Positions 19,067 through 27,819 of a stretch of 48,740 bases of DNA are shown here, in pieces. A program made the position numbers and the translations under genes. The DNA lies in NCBI GenBank assembly GCA_903927955.1, contig CAIYOW010000133.1, positions 1 to 48,740 of the forward strand, read 5' to 3'. The notes below the pieces were generated by a model that was given only the letters and a program-made list of their open reading frames with translations, was not told where the DNA came from and did no database searches. This DNA comes from an uncultured Methylococcaceae bacterium. Its GTDB lineage: Bacteria > Pseudomonadota > Gammaproteobacteria > Methylococcales > Methylomonadaceae. Positions within the stretch are counted from its first letter, which is position 1; each line of letters begins with the position of its first letter.

Positions 19067-19876
19067 CTAATCGTAAATCCTTTCATCAGTATCGCCGCCA
19101 AAATGTAAATTGGCTTTAAGAAAAAACAAATCAGACCCTTCGGTCAGGCCAAAACCAAGACCGAGTGAAGACGGCATGGCGTTAAACAACACGGTATGCA
19201 GGGTAGGAATCACATAATGCTGCTGCTGACCGGTTGGCGTGACGTTATCAACTCTGCCCACACCGCCATAGAACTGTAGCCCTAGGCGGGAATGTTCCCA
19301 CATTTGGTAGCTGGCTTCACTCCGCCAGCCCACCTCAAAAACTTCTTTGTGGTTAGGGCCAATAATCACCTTATCAATATCTGGGGCATTAACAATAAAA
19401 GTCCAATCCCCCACATCTTTTTGCAGTGTTAGCATAAATTCCGATTCCAGCACATCATCATTGAATTTGGAAGTCCACCACTCAATTTCACTGTACCAGC
19501 CCAGATCAACCGGTAATTGCCCTGCTTCGGCAAACCGCCCCCGAAAACGGAACTTTGACCCGGCATATTGCAAATCCCCCCCGTCAGGGCGGGCAAGATT
19601 GAGATAGTAGGCAAAATCGGTCTTGTCGGTAATGCCATATTCCAACTCCACGGCATAACGCATCATACTTTGGCTGCCAATTTCGCCGTCTTCCCCCTTT
19701 TGCCCCGCGACCACATAACTCGACAGCAATTCGGGATCAAGATTACCTTTGCCCTGTGTACGGTATCCATAAACTTGAAATTCGAAGGGATCAACCGCGA
19801 AAGCCGTTATGGGCAGGCAAGTCATAAACAACGCGTATAACGCAGCGGATAATGTGGCAAGCCGATTGAGTGGCAT
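19067..19876 (-). CDS. Exported, probable outer-membrane beta-barrel protein under a Fur box
   Basis: The 269-residue product starts with a Sec signal peptide (MPLNRLATLSAALY, hydrophobic to about 24, likely cut at AFA-VDP). I chose the ATG at 19876 because the signal peptide begins there and AGGA precedes it; the longer open frame would run through the Fur box. The mature part is rich in aromatic and glycine residues in alternating strands (for example LGWYSEIEWWTSKF, LGLGFGLTEGSDLFFLKANLHFG), as in outer-membrane barrels. No specific family was recognised. It is divergent from the multicopper oxidase gene, which suggests a shared metal-related role. Confidence 0.72.
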   Translation of the reverse strand: MPLNRLATLSAALYALFMTCLPITAFAVDPFEFQVYGYRTQGKGNLDPELLSSYVVAGQKGEDGEIGSQSMMRYAVELEYGITDKTDFAYYLNLARPDGGDLQYAGSKFRFRGRFAEAGQLPVDLGWYSEIEWWTSKFNDDVLESEFMLTLQKDVGDWTFIVNAPDIDKVIIGPNHKEVFEVGWRSEASYQMWEHSRLGLQFYGGVGRVDNVTPTGQQQHYVIPTLHTVLFNAMPSSLGLGFGLTEGSDLFFLKANLHFGGDTDERIYD

Positions 19877-19907
19877 AGCAGTGTTCCTATAAATTAACGA
19901 TGATGAA

Positions 19908-19922
19908 TGATAATCATTATCA
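19908..19922. promoter_or_regulatory. Fur box
   Basis: TGATAATCATTATCA is a perfect 7-1-7 inverted repeat equal to the core of the Fur consensus. It lies 31 bases upstream of the ATG at 19876 of the exported protein, a fitting place for iron-dependent repression. It is about 195 bases from the multicopper oxidase start, so control of that gene is possible but less certain. Confidence 0.88.
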
Positions 19923-19992
19923 TCTATACATGTCAACAATCATGCAAAGAAATCTGGTTGCCCAATTAGCCTTTACCATTAAATAGTTACGG

Positions 19993-20022
19993 TTGTTATA
20001 GATTCTTTATCGCGTATATAAT
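19993..20022 (+). promoter_or_regulatory. Sigma-70-like promoter of the multicopper oxidase gene
   Basis: TTGTTA (19993-19998) and a consensus TATAAT (20017-20022) are separated by 18 bases. Transcription would start near 20029, giving a leader of about 90 bases that ends in the ribosome site AGGAAGGA before the ATG at 20118. Confidence 0.6.
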
Positions 20023-20117
20023 CCAATCAGCATCCAACTTATGTTGTCAAAGGGGGGGTGTTAGGGAGTTGAATTTATGGACGTTTTAATAAAAAAAATT
20101 TACAGGAAGGATAAAAA

Positions 20118-22102
20118 ATGAAAACGTTACGCGTTACAAATAGTCTACTTTGCTGGGCTGGGCTGGGCTGGGCTTTGACAAGCCCATTAGTGAGTGCTGG
20201 AGAGTTTGTTGACCCTCCGGTTTTTACCAGCGATACTGCCAGTAAAACCCTGGATTTGCTGATGGTTGCCAAACCGGCACCGATCGATGCCATTCCCGGC
20301 GTGACGGGGTGGGCTTACGAAATTTGCGCGCGCCAATACACTAACAGTACGGGTGATGGCTGCCTGCCCGGCATGGCCAACCCGAACCCCTATGGCGGTT
20401 CGCGTTTGCAGCTGAATCCTGGCGACACCCTGAAAGTGCATCTGGTCAACCGCTTGCCACTGATTAACGAAGCCAAACACAAAGACGACCCGGGCGAATC
20501 ATTTTTGGCACAAAACCCCACCAATTTGCACACCCACGGCATGTTGGTCGCCCCTAGTATGCCCGCCGCTGGTGTTGCCAATCCGGTTTATGGCGATTCG
20601 GTATTTGTTTTGGGCTTTAACTCGGCGAACGGTGCGCCTGACATTACGCCAACTTCCCATATCCACGGTGATGTGCGCACCGACACCATAGACTACCAAA
20701 TACTCATACCCGCCAACCATCCCTCGGGGTTGTTTTGGTTCCATCCCCATGCCCACGGCATTGCCTTAAACCAAGTTTCTGCAGGGTTATCCGGCATTAT
20801 TACTATTGGGCAAGTGAAAGATTACTTGCACAACTTGCCCGCCAACACCAATACCCGGCATGTGATCCTTAAAGACACCCAAATCAGCAGCAACCAGATA
20901 TTGAGCGATCAAGAAGACCCCGGCCTGTGTGCCACGTCAACTTCAGCACCAGGCGTTTGTACCGCCGATGATGGCAGCCAATGGTTTTTTACCCTGAGCG
21001 GGCAACTCAACCCCACTTTTACAGTTAATTCAGCCGGTGAAATCTGGCGTATCACCAATGCGTCCGCCAGCGTCACTTACGAGCTGCAATTAACCAAGAA
21101 CACCAAGGGAACAGTAGCACCTCCCACCAATATGGCATTGCAAGTGCTTTCCATAGACGGTATTAGTGTCACGCCCAACACAGGTGCGTCCTTGGGTGAC
21201 CTGAAAATAATTGGTGGTGCAAAGTTTCGGCCTATCCCATGTCCCGGTGTTAAAAGTGCCAATCCTGCAGTGGTTTGTGCCAATAGCCTGCATATGATGC
21301 CAAGCTCCAGAGCGGAAGTATGGGTGGTCAACCGCGATGCCAGCGGCACTATTATCAAGGCTGATGGCAGCCAAGCCATTTTGCAAACCGCAGGCTATGC
21401 CACCGGCCCCGTCGGAGACAACTGGCCCGCCATCACACTGGCACAGGTGAGCTTTTCTGGCGGCACTGCACTAAAAAAGGCCCCGGCACTTGCTGTTGCG
21501 CCATCTGGACTGGATTACAATCAGATAGTCGCGCAACTGACCACCGCCAACGCTGCTGTAGCCCCTAACGCGGCTTGCAAACCGTTACCGGCAGGCTGGA
21601 AGCGCCGAATCTTCTACGGTAATCCTATTGATACTAATTTTGGCTTGGGCTTTGAGCTGATTGATGACAAAGGTCATGCCGTGCCGGGGTCGTTCCAAAT
21701 ATCGCGGCTTTCCCTAATGCAGCAAAAACAGTGTGCTTGCCACTAGGTAAAGGCAACACACCCGCGTATGAGAAATGGGAGCTGATTAATGTGACTGGCG
21801 AAGACCACAATTTCCATATCCATCAAACCAAATTTAGGGTGTTGACCAAAGGCGAGGTGCTGGGGGCTACTTCTGGCGTATCCGCAAAAGGCATTTTGCA
21901 AGACAATGTGCCTTTGCCTGCAGGCGGGGAAGGTTGTGATGGCACGGTGGCAAGCTGGCGAAGCAAAGCTTGCCAAGCTACCCGCACCGTGGTGGAAATA
22001 CCATTTGCCATTGCTGGAGATTTTGTTTTCCATTGCCACATCTTGGAACATGAAGACGGCGGCATGATGGCAACCATTCATGTGGTGGGGGCGGCAAACT
22101 AA
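20118..22102 (+). pseudogene. Multicopper oxidase gene split by a single-base frameshift
   Basis: An exported multicopper oxidase whose reading frame is broken. The first part (20118-21746, 542 residues) has a signal peptide cut near VSA-GE and the first two copper motifs: LHTHG at residues 137-141 and WFHPHAHG at about 207-214. The second part (open frame ending 22102) has HNFHIHQ and the type 1/type 3 motif HCHILEHEDGGMM. Read continuously the product would be about 660 residues with all four copper motifs. The frames join if one base is restored near 21696-21701: frame 1 gives GSFQ, and the other frame continues IAAFPNAAKTVCLPLG. The break is next to an AAA run. The substrate (metal ion, phenol or other) is unknown. 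Enzymes of this size are found in methylotrophs (inference). It may be an intact gene with a sequencing error. Confidence 0.85.
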
Positions 22103-22132
22103 GCATTGACCGATATATTAAGCTAATAGGAG

Positions 22133-22182
22133 TTGTGGGAGTGGCTTTGTTAGTCCCAACGAGGCCCCAGCCTCTCCCACAA
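22133..22182. repeat. REP-like imperfect inverted repeat between convergent genes
   Basis: TTGTGGGAGTGGCT (22133-22146) and AGCCTCTCCCACAA (22169-22182) form a 13-bp stem with one T-T mismatch around a 22-base loop. It lies between the convergent multicopper oxidase and aroC genes, so it may act as a bidirectional terminator although there is no T-run. The arm resembles the TGTGGGAG heads of REP elements known from pseudomonads. No second copy was seen in this window. Confidence 0.65.
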
Positions 22183-22192
22183 TTGCATGGTA

Positions 22193-23281
22193 CTACCTCA
22201 ACACTGGCAGCTCGGCATCAACCCCGGTATTCTGCGCACGGTGGCGCAACCAATGATCCATCAGCACAATAGCCACCATAGCTTCGGCAATCGGTGTGGC
22301 GCGGATGCCCACACAAGGGTCGTGGCGGCCTTCCGTGACCACATCAATCGCCTCACCAAAACGATTAATGCTTTTGCCCGGCAAGCGCAAACTAGAGGTG
22401 GGTTTTAAGGCAATACTGGCGGTAATGGCCTGACCGCTAGAAATACCCCCCAAAATGCCGCCCGCATGGTTGCTTAAAAAACCCTCTGGGGTCATCTCAT
22501 CGCGGAATCGTGTGCCTTTGGTGTCGATACAGGCAAAGCCATCACCAATTTCCACGCCTTTTACGGCATTGATGCCCATCAGCGCGTAGGCCAATTCGGC
22601 ATCCAATCGGTCAAATATCGGCTCGCCCAAACCCGGCGGAACATTGCTGGCAACCACCTCAATCCTTGCGCCAATAGACTCCCCTTCTTTGCGCAAGGCA
22701 TCCATGTAGGCTTCCATTTCCGGCACCTTATCGGCATCGGGGCAGAAGAAAGGATTGCTGTCGATAATAGACCAATCCAGCTTGTCTATTTTTATCGGCC
22801 CCAACTGCGACAAATAACCTCGTATTTCGATACCGGCGCATTGTTTCAGGTACTTTTTGGCAATGCCACCCGCAGCCACCCGCATGGCTGTTTCCCGTGC
22901 CGAAGAGCGGCCGCCGCCCCGATAATCACGGAAACCATATTTTTGCTGGTAAGTGTAATCGGCATGGCCCGGACGGAAGCTATCGGCGATTTTGGAATAA
23001 TCCTTAGAGCGCTGGTCGGTGTTGTCAATCAACAAGCCAATCGGCGTGCCGGTGGTTTTGCCCTCGAACACGCCCGATAAAATCCGCACCACATCATCTT
23101 CACGACGCTGCGTGGTATGCCGCGACGTGCCCGGTTTACGGCGGTCTAAATCATGCTGCAAATCTTCTTCGCATAAAGCCATGCCGGGCGGGCAACCATC
23201 GACAATACAGCCAATGGCCGGGCCGTGGCTTTCGCCAAATGAAGTGACGGTAAATAATTTTCCGATGGTGTTTCCAGACAT
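22193..23281 (-). CDS. aroC: Chorismate synthase
   Basis: It converts EPSP to chorismate with reduced FMN, the last step of the shikimate pathway. The 362-residue protein has the N-terminal signature [20 protein letters not shown], the segment [36 protein letters not shown] split over about 100-140 with the FMN/phosphate-binding arginines, and the C-terminal [17 protein letters not shown] with the conserved His/Asp pattern. The length is standard. The prmB stop lies 12 bases before its start on the same strand, so prmB-aroC are likely co-transcribed. Confidence 0.98.
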   Translation of the reverse strand: MSGNTIGKLFTVTSFGESHGPAIGCIVDGCPPGMALCEEDLQHDLDRRKPGTSRHTTQRREDDVVRILSGVFEGKTTGTPIGLLIDNTDQRSKDYSKIADSFRPGHADYTYQQKYGFRDYRGGGRSSARETAMRVAAGGIAKKYLKQCAGIEIRGYLSQLGPIKIDKLDWSIIDSNPFFCPDADKVPEMEAYMDALRKEGESIGARIEVVASNVPPGLGEPIFDRLDAELAYALMGINAVKGVEIGDGFACIDTKGTRFRDEMTPEGFLSNHAGGILGGISSGQAITASIALKPTSSLRLPGKSINRFGEAIDVVTEGRHDPCVGIRATPIAEAMVAIVLMDHWLRHRAQNTGVDAELPVLR

Positions 23282-23293
23282 AATGAATCCGAC

Positions 23294-24226
23294 TTAGCCC
23301 AAGGCCGCTAAAAATAAATCGTGATAATCTTGCACTTGTTCTCCTGTGAGCAAAAACACGCCGTCACCGCCGCGCTCGAACTCCAGCCAACAAAACGGTA
23401 CATCAGGGAAACGCGCTTGCAAAGTTGTTGCGCTGCTACCCACCTCAACCACCAATATGCCTTGATCAGTCAAATAATTGACCGACTCTGCCAGAATGCG
23501 GAGCACCAAGTCCAAGCCCGATTCGCCACCTTTAAAGCCCATTTCGGGCTCTGCCAAAAATTCCGCCGGCAATTGCTGCCACTCGGCAAGGCTGACATAA
23601 GGTGGGTTGCTGACAATCACATCGTATTGCTGATCACCCAATTCGGCAAACAAATCGGAATGGTATAGCATTACCGACTCAGCCAAACTGTGCTTGTCAA
23701 CATTGATTTTGGCAACCTCAATGGCATCGGCTGACAAATCCACTGCATCAACTTCCGCCATTGGGAATGCATAAGCACAGGCAATGGCAATGCAGCCGCT
23801 ACCGGTGCATAAATCCAAAATGGCCGCCACTTGCTCTTCATCCACCCACGGGGCAAAACGCTGTTCAATCAGTTCGGCAATAGGCGAACGCGGCACCAGT
23901 ACCCGCTCATCGACGTAAAACGCTAGCCCGGCAAAAATGGCCTCATGGGTCAAATAAGCGGATGGGATGCGCAGCGCAATGCGCTGGTCAACCACGTCAA
24001 TAATTGCCTGACGTTCTGGCCGCGTCAGGGTCGCTGCCAAATAACCGTCAGCCAAGTTATAGGGCTGGTGGACAGTGTGCAGCACCAGTGCGGCGGCTTC
24101 GTCCAATGCCGATGCCGTACCTTGCCCAAAAGCGATTTGGGCTTGGCTAAAACGGCTAGCGGCCCAACGGATATAGTCGCGCAAAGTGGTTAACGAGGCC
24201 ATAACCTCGGGGGCATCGGTTTTCAT
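23294..24226 (-). CDS. prmB: Ribosomal protein uL3 glutamine methyltransferase
   Basis: A SAM-dependent N5-glutamine methyltransferase of the PrmB group that modifies ribosomal protein uL3. The 310-residue protein has the N-terminal helical part TTLRDYIRWAASRF, VPRSPIAELIEQRFAPW (PrmB version of the substrate motif), the SAM loop LDLCTGSGCIAIA and the catalytic SNPPYVS. The longer N-terminus and VPRSPIAELI distinguish it from PrmC at 8298-9140. The prmB-aroC order is common in gammaproteobacteria. The start has no strong ribosome site, and a Met at residue 9 is an alternative. Confidence 0.94.
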   Translation of the reverse strand: MKTDAPEVMASLTTLRDYIRWAASRFSQAQIAFGQGTASALDEAAALVLHTVHQPYNLADGYLAATLTRPERQAIIDVVDQRIALRIPSAYLTHEAIFAGLAFYVDERVLVPRSPIAELIEQRFAPWVDEEQVAAILDLCTGSGCIAIACAYAFPMAEVDAVDLSADAIEVAKINVDKHSLAESVMLYHSDLFAELGDQQYDVIVSNPPYVSLAEWQQLPAEFLAEPEMGFKGGESGLDLVLRILAESVNYLTDQGILVVEVGSSATTLQARFPDVPFCWLEFERGGDGVFLLTGEQVQDYHDLFLAALG

Positions 24227-24259
24227 AAGGTAATTTTAAGGCAACAGTTCATTAGGAAA

Positions 24260-25078
24260 TTATAGTTTTTCAGCTTTGTCCAACGCGATTTTGGCACCCT
24301 CTGCGTTGTTTTGCTGGTCGCGGGCTTTGGCAATCAACAGCCAACAATGCTTTTTAAGCTGGTTGTCCTTGCCCACTATTGAAAGGGCTTTTTTGGCCAA
24401 ATCCTCGGCCAATCCTGGCTTGGACTGGCCCAGCTTGATCACCGCCAATTTATAGTATAACGCCGCATTACGGGGCTCTATCCTGATTGCCCGCTCCAGT
24501 GTGGTGGTTGCCGTATCGTAACTACCTTTTTGGCTGTCTTTATTGGCAGCCAGCACCAATGCACCCACCGCTGGGGACATTGGGGCAAACGTTTGTAGCG
24601 GTGCAAATGCCATTGGCTCTGGCGGCGGCTCAGGGGGCGGTGGCGGGACAAGCTCACTAGATCCCCCCCCAATGTACTCCGTTGGGTCGGTTTGACCTAC
24701 CTGATTAGGCTGATTGACCTGAGTAGCTTGGTCTTCAGGGGTAAGCGGGGCGGTCGCGGAAACATCGCCTACATTGGCAGGTGGCTCTGCCGCCGACGGA
24801 TCCAGTGGGGTAGGCTCGGGCAAAGGCTCTAACGAGGCAATGCCCGGCTCACTTGATGTCTGTAATGGCTGGGTTTGCACCACTTCCGGCTGTTGTGGGA
24901 CTTGCGCCGACGGTGCTGGGGCAGGAGCAGGGGGCGGAACAGCTGCAGGCACAGAATAAACGGTTGATCCGGCCCGATAAACGGGCGCAGGAGCTTGACC
25001 GCCTAACAGACCCGCGCAGCCTTGCAAGCCGAAGCCTGCAACCAACCAGCATAAGATTAAGGTTTGTTGACGGAGCAT
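24260..25078 (-). CDS. Pro-rich lipoprotein with C-terminal TPR-like repeats
   Basis: An envelope lipoprotein of 272 residues from the chosen start. The ATG at 25078 gives a classic lipoprotein signal peptide (MLRQQTLILCWLVAGFGLQGC, lipidated Cys21); the frame is open to 25168, and an ATG at 25108 is an alternative. None of these has a strong ribosome site. After the Cys comes a long Pro/Gln/Ala-rich linker, presumably crossing the periplasm, and then two or three TPR-like units (SQKGSYDTATTTLERAIRIEPRNAALYYKLAVIKLGQ and following). The specific role is unknown. It lies between ssb and prmB on the same strand. Confidence 0.78.
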   Translation of the reverse strand: MLRQQTLILCWLVAGFGLQGCAGLLGGQAPAPVYRAGSTVYSVPAAVPPPAPAPAPSAQVPQQPEVVQTQPLQTSSEPGIASLEPLPEPTPLDPSAAEPPANVGDVSATAPLTPEDQATQVNQPNQVGQTDPTEYIGGGSSELVPPPPPEPPPEPMAFAPLQTFAPMSPAVGALVLAANKDSQKGSYDTATTTLERAIRIEPRNAALYYKLAVIKLGQSKPGLAEDLAKKALSIVGKDNQLKKHCWLLIAKARDQQNNAEGAKIALDKAEKL

Positions 25079-25136
25079 TCGGTTTGGCGGATTGTGGCTA
25101 CTGTACATTGTTGATAAAAAAAGGATAAATTTACCA

Positions 25137-25637
25137 TTAGAACGGAATGTCATCATCAAAATCGTCATAATGGGGCGGCGGAGGTGGCGGGGCAGAAGCT
25201 GCCGGGCTATAGCCGGGTGACGCCATAGGTTGGGCTACTTGCGGCGGGCGCGTGGGCATAGCAGGGCTTTGTGCTTGCTCATTGCCGCCAAATTCGGATG
25301 TGCCACCGGTGCGGTTGCCCAGCATGTGCAACTCGTTGGCGATAATTTCGGTGGTGTAACGGTCTTGTCCGTCTTGGCCTTGCCATTTACGTGTTTGCAG
25401 ACGACCCTCAATATAAATTTGGCGGCCTTTTTTTAGGTATTCGCCAGCAATTTCCGCCAAGCGGTTATACAGCACCACACGGTGCCATTCAGTGGCCTCT
25501 TTGCGTTCGCCGGATTGTTTGTCCTTCCAGCGCATGGTGGTAGCCAAGGTGATATTGGCTACTGCGCCGCCAGTTGGCATGTAGCGCACTTCAGGGTCGG
25601 CACCCAAATTGCCAATGAGCGTGACTTTATTTAACAT
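25137..25637 (-). CDS. ssb: Single-stranded DNA-binding protein
   Basis: SSB coats single-stranded DNA in replication, recombination and repair. The 166-residue product has an OB fold from the N-terminus ([23 protein letters not shown] to about residue 110, with [21 protein letters not shown] and [13 protein letters not shown]), a Gln/Pro/Ala linker and the acidic partner-binding tip DDFDDDIPF. The ATG at 25637 is preferred because GGGAG stands just before it; the frame continues to a TTG at 25649. No uvrA or other usual neighbour is seen. Confidence 0.97.
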   Translation of the reverse strand: MLNKVTLIGNLGADPEVRYMPTGGAVANITLATTMRWKDKQSGERKEATEWHRVVLYNRLAEIAGEYLKKGRQIYIEGRLQTRKWQGQDGQDRYTTEIIANELHMLGNRTGGTSEFGGNEQAQSPAMPTRPPQVAQPMASPGYSPAASAPPPPPPHYDDFDDDIPF

Positions 25638-25772
25638 GTGTTCTCCCAATTTCGTTATGCTGACTATACCATTTTTTCAGGCCCCGCTATAGTCAAGGCC
25701 AGCTGCCAGCAGCCAATACTGCATATTTTTTGGTTATTTGCTCCAGATTCTGTGAAAATTGAAATAAATTCA

Positions 25773-25801
25773 TTGAAATTTTTATTAAAATTTCCTATGC
25801 T
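25773..25801 (+). promoter_or_regulatory. Sigma-70-like promoter of the cytochrome c gene
   Basis: TTGAAA (25773-25778) and TATGCT (25796-25801) are separated by 17 bases within an AT-rich stretch. The leader would be about 70 bases and ends in GAGGAGAGGTCAAA, a strong ribosome site. Confidence 0.5.
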
Positions 25802-25877
25802 TTATCAGTTTAACTTTAAGTCGGGCTGTATTTTGCAATCAGGGTACAGTTCTTTTTTAACATGAGGAGAGGTCAAA

Positions 25878-26216
25878 ATGAAAAACACACTTATCGCAGC
25901 AACTAGCATTGCCCTAATCACATTGTGCGGACAAGCCATGGCTGACGAACAAATCGAAATCGGCAAAAAAATCTACGAACGCGCTTTTGGCCGTGGTTGC
26001 GGCACTTGCCACGACATCGCATCCAACCCACAATTGACTGCTTTGATCAAAGCCGGTCAATTGGACCGGGCGAAATTTGAGCAAGTATTGAAAGAAGGCA
26101 AAGGCGGCATGCCTAAAGCCATTGAAGAAATCATGAAAAACAAAGCCGTTGAAAAAGCGGGCTACGGCGAAGACCAAGCGGTTGATGCGTTATACAAATA
26201 CCTGGAAACCAAATAA
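25878..26216 (+). CDS. Small periplasmic monohaem cytochrome c
   Basis: A 112-residue exported electron carrier. The signal peptide (MKNTLIAATSIALITLCGQAMA) is cut before DEQ. One haem-binding motif, CGTCH, occupies residues 41-45 (Cys41, Cys44, His45), and Met78 in GGMPKAIEEIM is the likely sixth ligand. The size and fold class resemble class I c-type cytochromes. The physiological partner is not shown by the context: it is a single gene with its own promoter candidate, a strong ribosome site and a terminator right after it, as expected for an abundant carrier. Confidence 0.9.
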   Translation: MKNTLIAATSIALITLCGQAMADEQIEIGKKIYERAFGRGCGTCHDIASNPQLTALIKAGQLDRAKFEQVLKEGKGGMPKAIEEIMKNKAVEKAGYGEDQAVDALYKYLETK

Positions 26217-26239
26217 GTTTCTGCACGGCACATAAAAAA

Positions 26240-26272
26240 GCCGCGCCAGCAACCGCTGGCGCGGCTTTTTTT
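26240..26272 (+). terminator. Intrinsic terminator after the cytochrome c gene
   Basis: A perfect 11-bp GC-rich stem (GCCGCGCCAGC with GCTGGCGCGGC, loop AACC) is followed by seven Ts; an A-run on the other side lets it also serve the convergent gene at 26295-26882. Confidence 0.95.
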
Positions 26273-26294
26273 ATGGTGCTGTAATCTGTTGTGT

Positions 26295-26882
26295 TTAATC
26301 CCGCGCCAAAAAACGCACGGCTTTTTCTTGGCGGGACAGTCTTTTGTTGTGTTTGGCCCAAATACCCACCGCCGCCGCCAGCATCAGCCCGCACGAAGCA
26401 ATGGTCATATAAATTAATCGCTTAAGATGCCCCATTTCTTCTATCAGCTGTTGGTTGACAACCGTGTTTTGCGCCTGCACTTGCTCCTCAGCCGTATAAG
26501 TACGCAACAGCTTGACATCGTTCCGTAAATCTTGAATAGCACCCAGTGAACTATTGATCGCGCCAATACGCAGACTTTGCTCTAAACTAGCCAACTTACT
26601 TTCAATAGAACCGCTGACAATGCCCACCACCTGCCCTTTCAGGGTGGCCACTTCGGCAGACAAGCTCTGCTGAGAAGTTGCAAGCCTTGCCTGGTCGGCG
26701 GTTATCTTTTGGTAGCTGTCAATAAAATGCCTGACCGGCATCAGCCAAAAACCCACTACCGCCACAGAAGCCATAAGCAACACGAGCGTCCGCAAACGCC
26801 AACGGTTATAGCTTACCAAAGCCTGATGGCAGGCCGCAGGATGGGGAATAAGATCAGTTTGTTTGTCGTCGCTATCGCTCAT
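26295..26882 (-). CDS. Unrecognised inner-membrane protein with two membrane segments
   Basis: I do not recognise this 195-residue protein. It has a short cytoplasmic N-terminus, a membrane segment at about 32-50 (LRTLVLLMASVAVVGFWLM), a predicted coiled-coil or helical stretch facing the other side (about 60-155), and a second membrane segment at about 157-175 (IYMTIASCGLMLAAAVGIW), with a basic C-terminal tail. The topology would place both ends in the cytoplasm. TAGGAAG precedes the ATG, and TATAAT-like bases lie upstream. It is a single gene convergent with the cytochrome gene; nothing indicates its role. Confidence 0.75.
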   Translation of the reverse strand: MSDSDDKQTDLIPHPAACHQALVSYNRWRLRTLVLLMASVAVVGFWLMPVRHFIDSYQKITADQARLATSQQSLSAEVATLKGQVVGIVSGSIESKLASLEQSLRIGAINSSLGAIQDLRNDVKLLRTYTAEEQVQAQNTVVNQQLIEEMGHLKRLIYMTIASCGLMLAAAVGIWAKHNKRLSRQEKAVRFLARD

Positions 26883-27268
26883 GGGTTGCTTCCTATTGCA
26901 CTAGAACAGTGCCTGGCAGGCTTGTTATAATTATAGTTGTTGCATACACTACTCAGCGTTCAATTATACAAGCTAAAATGCAATTGTCCTGCCTTTTATG
27001 CAATTTGGCGGGCCACAAAATGGGTGTTTAATGCAGGATGCTTATGCCCTGCCATTAAGGCAGGCTTACGCATAGTACCTGCCCTGTCCATTGCCGTAAT
27101 AGTGCCACGCATACAATCACTTAATCATCCGTATTGGGTCAAGCATAGAAAAATTGCCGCCTAGGGGGCAGGTTTTGATTTTTATTTATCTAAAAAACTG
27201 TTATCATTGCAGCCGTAAGTTGGTTACTGTAAAAACAGTCAGAGATTATTCAAGATAAGGGAGATACC
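26883..27268. other. Divergent intergenic region upstream of csrA
   Basis: This 386-base gap separates the small membrane protein gene from csrA. It is AT-rich near both ends. A TATAAT-like box on the minus strand lies near 26928-26940 and would serve the membrane protein gene. The csrA side has AT-rich stretches around 27175-27210 and a ribosome site AAGGGAGATACC before the ATG. I see no RNA gene or stable hairpin. Confidence 0.5.
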
Positions 27269-27460
27269 ATGCTTATATTGACTCGCCGAGTGGGGGAAAC
27301 TTTAATGATTGGTGATGAAGTGACTGTCACCGTTCTTGGCGTAAAAGGAAATCAAGTCAGAATTGGTGTCAACGCCCCTAAAGATGTATCTGTCCATAGG
27401 GAAGAAATTTACGACCGTATAAAAAAGGAACAAACAGAGCTGACCGACCCCAACGGTTAA
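27269..27460 (+). CDS. csrA: Carbon storage regulator CsrA
   Basis: A 63-residue RNA-binding dimer that represses or activates translation by binding GGA motifs in mRNA leaders. It has the standard sequence [48 protein letters not shown] in order, including the RNA-contact residues Leu4, Arg6 and Arg44. A tRNA-Ser follows 9 bases later on the same strand; csrA-tRNA(Ser) is a conserved pair in gammaproteobacteria. In other species CsrA controls glycogen storage, which may concern the glucan genes at 12.6-16.8 kb, but no direct link is visible. Confidence 0.97.
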   Translation: MLILTRRVGETLMIGDEVTVTVLGVKGNQVRIGVNAPKDVSVHREEIYDRIKKEQTELTDPNG

Positions 27461-27469
27461 AAAATTTCA

Positions 27470-27561
27470 GGAGGGATGGCCGAGAGGCTGAAGGCGCTCC
27501 CCTGCTAAGGGAGTATGGGCTTTAACTCCCATCGAGGGTTCGAATCCCTCTCTCTCCACCA
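27470..27561 (+). tRNA. tRNA-Ser (GCT anticodon)
   Basis: A class II tRNA with encoded CCA. The acceptor GGAGGGA pairs with TCTCTCC (one G-T pair), then TGGCCGAGAGGCTGAAGGC forms the D region, CTCCC-CTGCTAA-GGGAG holds anticodon GCT, a long variable arm (ATGGGCTTTAACTCCCAT) follows, and the T-arm has GGTTCGAATCC. The discriminator is A, where E. coli tRNA-Ser has G. The defence island starts downstream, so this gene is a candidate integration point. Confidence 0.95.
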
Positions 27562-27572
27562 TAATCTAGTAG

Positions 27573-27613
27573 TTATTAAAATTCAGTGAGTTAGCGACTT
27601 AGAATTTTAATAA
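27573..27613. repeat. Perfect 12-bp inverted repeat just after tRNA-Ser
   Basis: TTATTAAAATTC (27573-27584) and GAATTTTAATAA (27602-27613) are exact reverse complements around a 17-base spacer. It could be the transcript end for csrA-tRNA(Ser), although it lacks a following T-run, or a trace of island integration. The rest of 27614-27819 shows no gene. Confidence 0.6.
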
Positions 27614-27819
27614 GGTTAACATAAAAAATAACAATTTATTTTCAAGTAACCCCGCATTGATTGCCTTGTTTTGGCGGTGTGCGGGTGTCGTGTATGCTTC
27701 CAAACAGCCTATAAAGCTTAAGGAGTGGGGACACACGATTGTCTACAGACTTTCTTTAAGCCCATTTGACCTTCTATTCAGCCGCCCAAATTTAGCGGTT
27801 CACTTTATTTTTGCAATCG

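Noticed and set aside
21710-21746. Programmed ribosomal frameshift in the multicopper oxidase gene
   Set aside because: The overlap has no canonical slippery heptamer in the zero frame (codons CAG CAA AAA CAG) and no clear downstream structure. The protein alignment places the break earlier, at 21696-21701, where a lost base explains it better.
27720-27775. Possible transposon or RAYT remnant (GTGGGGACACACGATT) before zorD
   Set aside because: The words look like sequence seen near some transposase genes, but there is no coding fragment, no paired terminal repeat and no second copy in the window.
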